Position numbers and translations under genes: made by a program
Assembly (NCBI RefSeq): GCF_040580765.1
Contig: NZ_CP158687.1
Span: forward strand, 434,001-498,000
DNA length: 64,000 nucleotides
From: Lentibacter algarum
GTDB taxonomy: Bacteria > Pseudomonadota > Alphaproteobacteria > Rhodobacterales > Rhodobacteraceae
Direction: 5' to 3'
Shown: positions 63,381-64,000 of the stretch, in pieces
How the letters are laid out: each line of letters opens with the position of its first letter
Numbering within the stretch: the first letter of the stretch is position 1
Notes under the pieces: model-generated
Told to the model about the DNA's origin: nothing
The model's input: the letters and a program-made list of their open reading frames with translations, nothing else
Databases searched by the model: none

Positions 63381-64000
63381 ATGGCACGCGACTATCCCCT
63401 CGAACGCTACCGTAACTTTGGTATCATCGCGCACATCGACGCCGGTAAAACCACATGTTCCGAGCGTATCCTGTTTTACACGGGTAAATCACACAACATC
63501 GGCGAAGTGCACGATGGCGCAGCCACCATGGACTGGATGGAGCAAGAGCAGGAGCGTGGCATCACGATCACCTCAGCTGCGACAACCACGTTCTGGGAGC
63601 GCACAGAGAACGGCACAGAAGCCGACTCACTCAAGCACCGCATGAACATCATCGACACACCAGGCCACGTTGACTTCACAATCGAAGTTGAGCGTTCGCT
63701 TGCGGTACTCGATGGTGCGGTTACTGTTCTTGACGGTAACGCCGGCGTTGAGCCACAGACCGAAACAGTATGGCGTCAAGCCGACCGCTACAAAGTTCCG
63801 CGGATTGTTTTTGTCAACAAAATGGACAAAATCGGCGCAGACTTCTTCAACTGTGTTCGCATGATCGAAGACCGCACGGGTGCGACAGCTATCCCTGTTG
63901 GTATTCCGATCGGTTCGGAAACAGATCTTGAAGGTCTGATTGATCTTGTGACCATGGAAGAATGGCTGTGGCAGGGCGATGACCTTGGCGCATCATGGGT
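63381..64000 (+). CDS. fusA: Elongation factor G, 5' part (window edge)
   Basis: The first 206 codons are visible; the gene continues beyond the right edge. The G1 loop [18 protein letters not shown] (about 14-31), the switch region [15 protein letters not shown] (about 55-69), G3 IDTPGHVDF (about 90-98) and G4 NKMDKIGAD (about 144-152) are intact. EF-G drives ribosome translocation and recycling by GTP hydrolysis. It is the third gene of the str operon; AGGAAGCACC precedes the ATG. Confidence 0.98.
   Translation, partial: MARDYPLERYRNFGIIAHIDAGKTTCSERILFYTGKSHNIGEVHDGAATMDWMEQEQERGITITSAATTTFWERTENGTEADSLKHRMNIIDTPGHVDFTIEVERSLAVLDGAVTVLDGNAGVEPQTETVWRQADRYKVPRIVFVNKMDKIGADFFNCVRMIEDRTGATAIPVGIPIGSETDLEGLIDLVTMEEWLWQGDDLGASW

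Overview
The window reads as chromosomal DNA of an alphaproteobacterium, most likely a marine Rhodobacteraceae (Roseobacter-group) member. Evidence from the sequence: GC-rich, densely packed genes with many ATGA/TGATG overlaps; a 44-residue aa3-type cytochrome oxidase subunit IV; a tRNA-His with no encoded G-1 and an A73 discriminator; an alphaproteobacterial RpoH; and small proteins typical of the group (DUF6324, DUF6476, DUF6173, MmcB, DUF6502). Genus cannot be fixed by eye.

Layout. 1-2.3 kb: the 5' part of pyrB (minus), then an overlapping plus operon of a family-4-like uracil-DNA glycosylase, moaB and a NUDIX hydrolase. 2.4-8.0 kb: an RND efflux adaptor and permease, converging on a DsbD-N-like periplasmic protein. 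8.1-14.8 kb: YqgE, a Sua5-type TsaC, a DmdC-like acyl-CoA dehydrogenase with an MBL hydrolase, DUF6173, the oxidase subunit IV, a lipoprotein and azlCD. 14.9-18.9 kb: a molybdenum-cofactor operon fdhD-mobA-mobB-(unknown)-moeA, working with moaB upstream and serving formate dehydrogenase-type enzymes. 18.9-24.0 kb: a membrane protein, greA, a DUF6502 protein with a small lipoprotein, and a divergent von Willebrand-A lipoprotein across a region with two copies of a 19-bp near-palindrome, then a PAP2/Aur1-like membrane enzyme.

24.1-34.7 kb: ETF:ubiquinone oxidoreductase; PepSY, cytochrome b561 and a membrane-tethered LuxR regulator; a TPR lipoprotein-like protein overlapping ispE; a structured intergenic RNA candidate (possibly 6S); mmcB; a GNAT acetyltransferase; tRNA-His; DUF6476 divergent from an RluA pseudouridine synthase; a CHMI-like tautomerase; rpoH. 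34.8-46.3 kb: purD divergent from xseA, an MttB-family methyltransferase without pyrrolysine, a lower-GC island with one unrecognised zinc-ribbon protein, DUF3817, a frameshifted DUF4153 gene, a degenerate H-NOX with an HNOBA-GGDEF cyclase, and a class III aminotransferase.

46.4-64.0 kb: the transcription/translation block secE-nusG-rplKA-rplJL-rpoBC, then a glycosyltransferase-EamA transporter-glycosyltransferase cassette, then the str operon rpsL-rpsG-fusA (fusA cut by the window end). There is no CRISPR array, rRNA operon, insertion sequence or intact prophage. The most interesting items are the H-NOX/cyclase pair that has lost its heme-binding residues, the UDG-like protein lacking its Fe-S and motif-2 residues, the paired operators between the DUF6502 and vWA genes, the structured RNA candidate, and the low-GC orphan gene with its flanking repeats.
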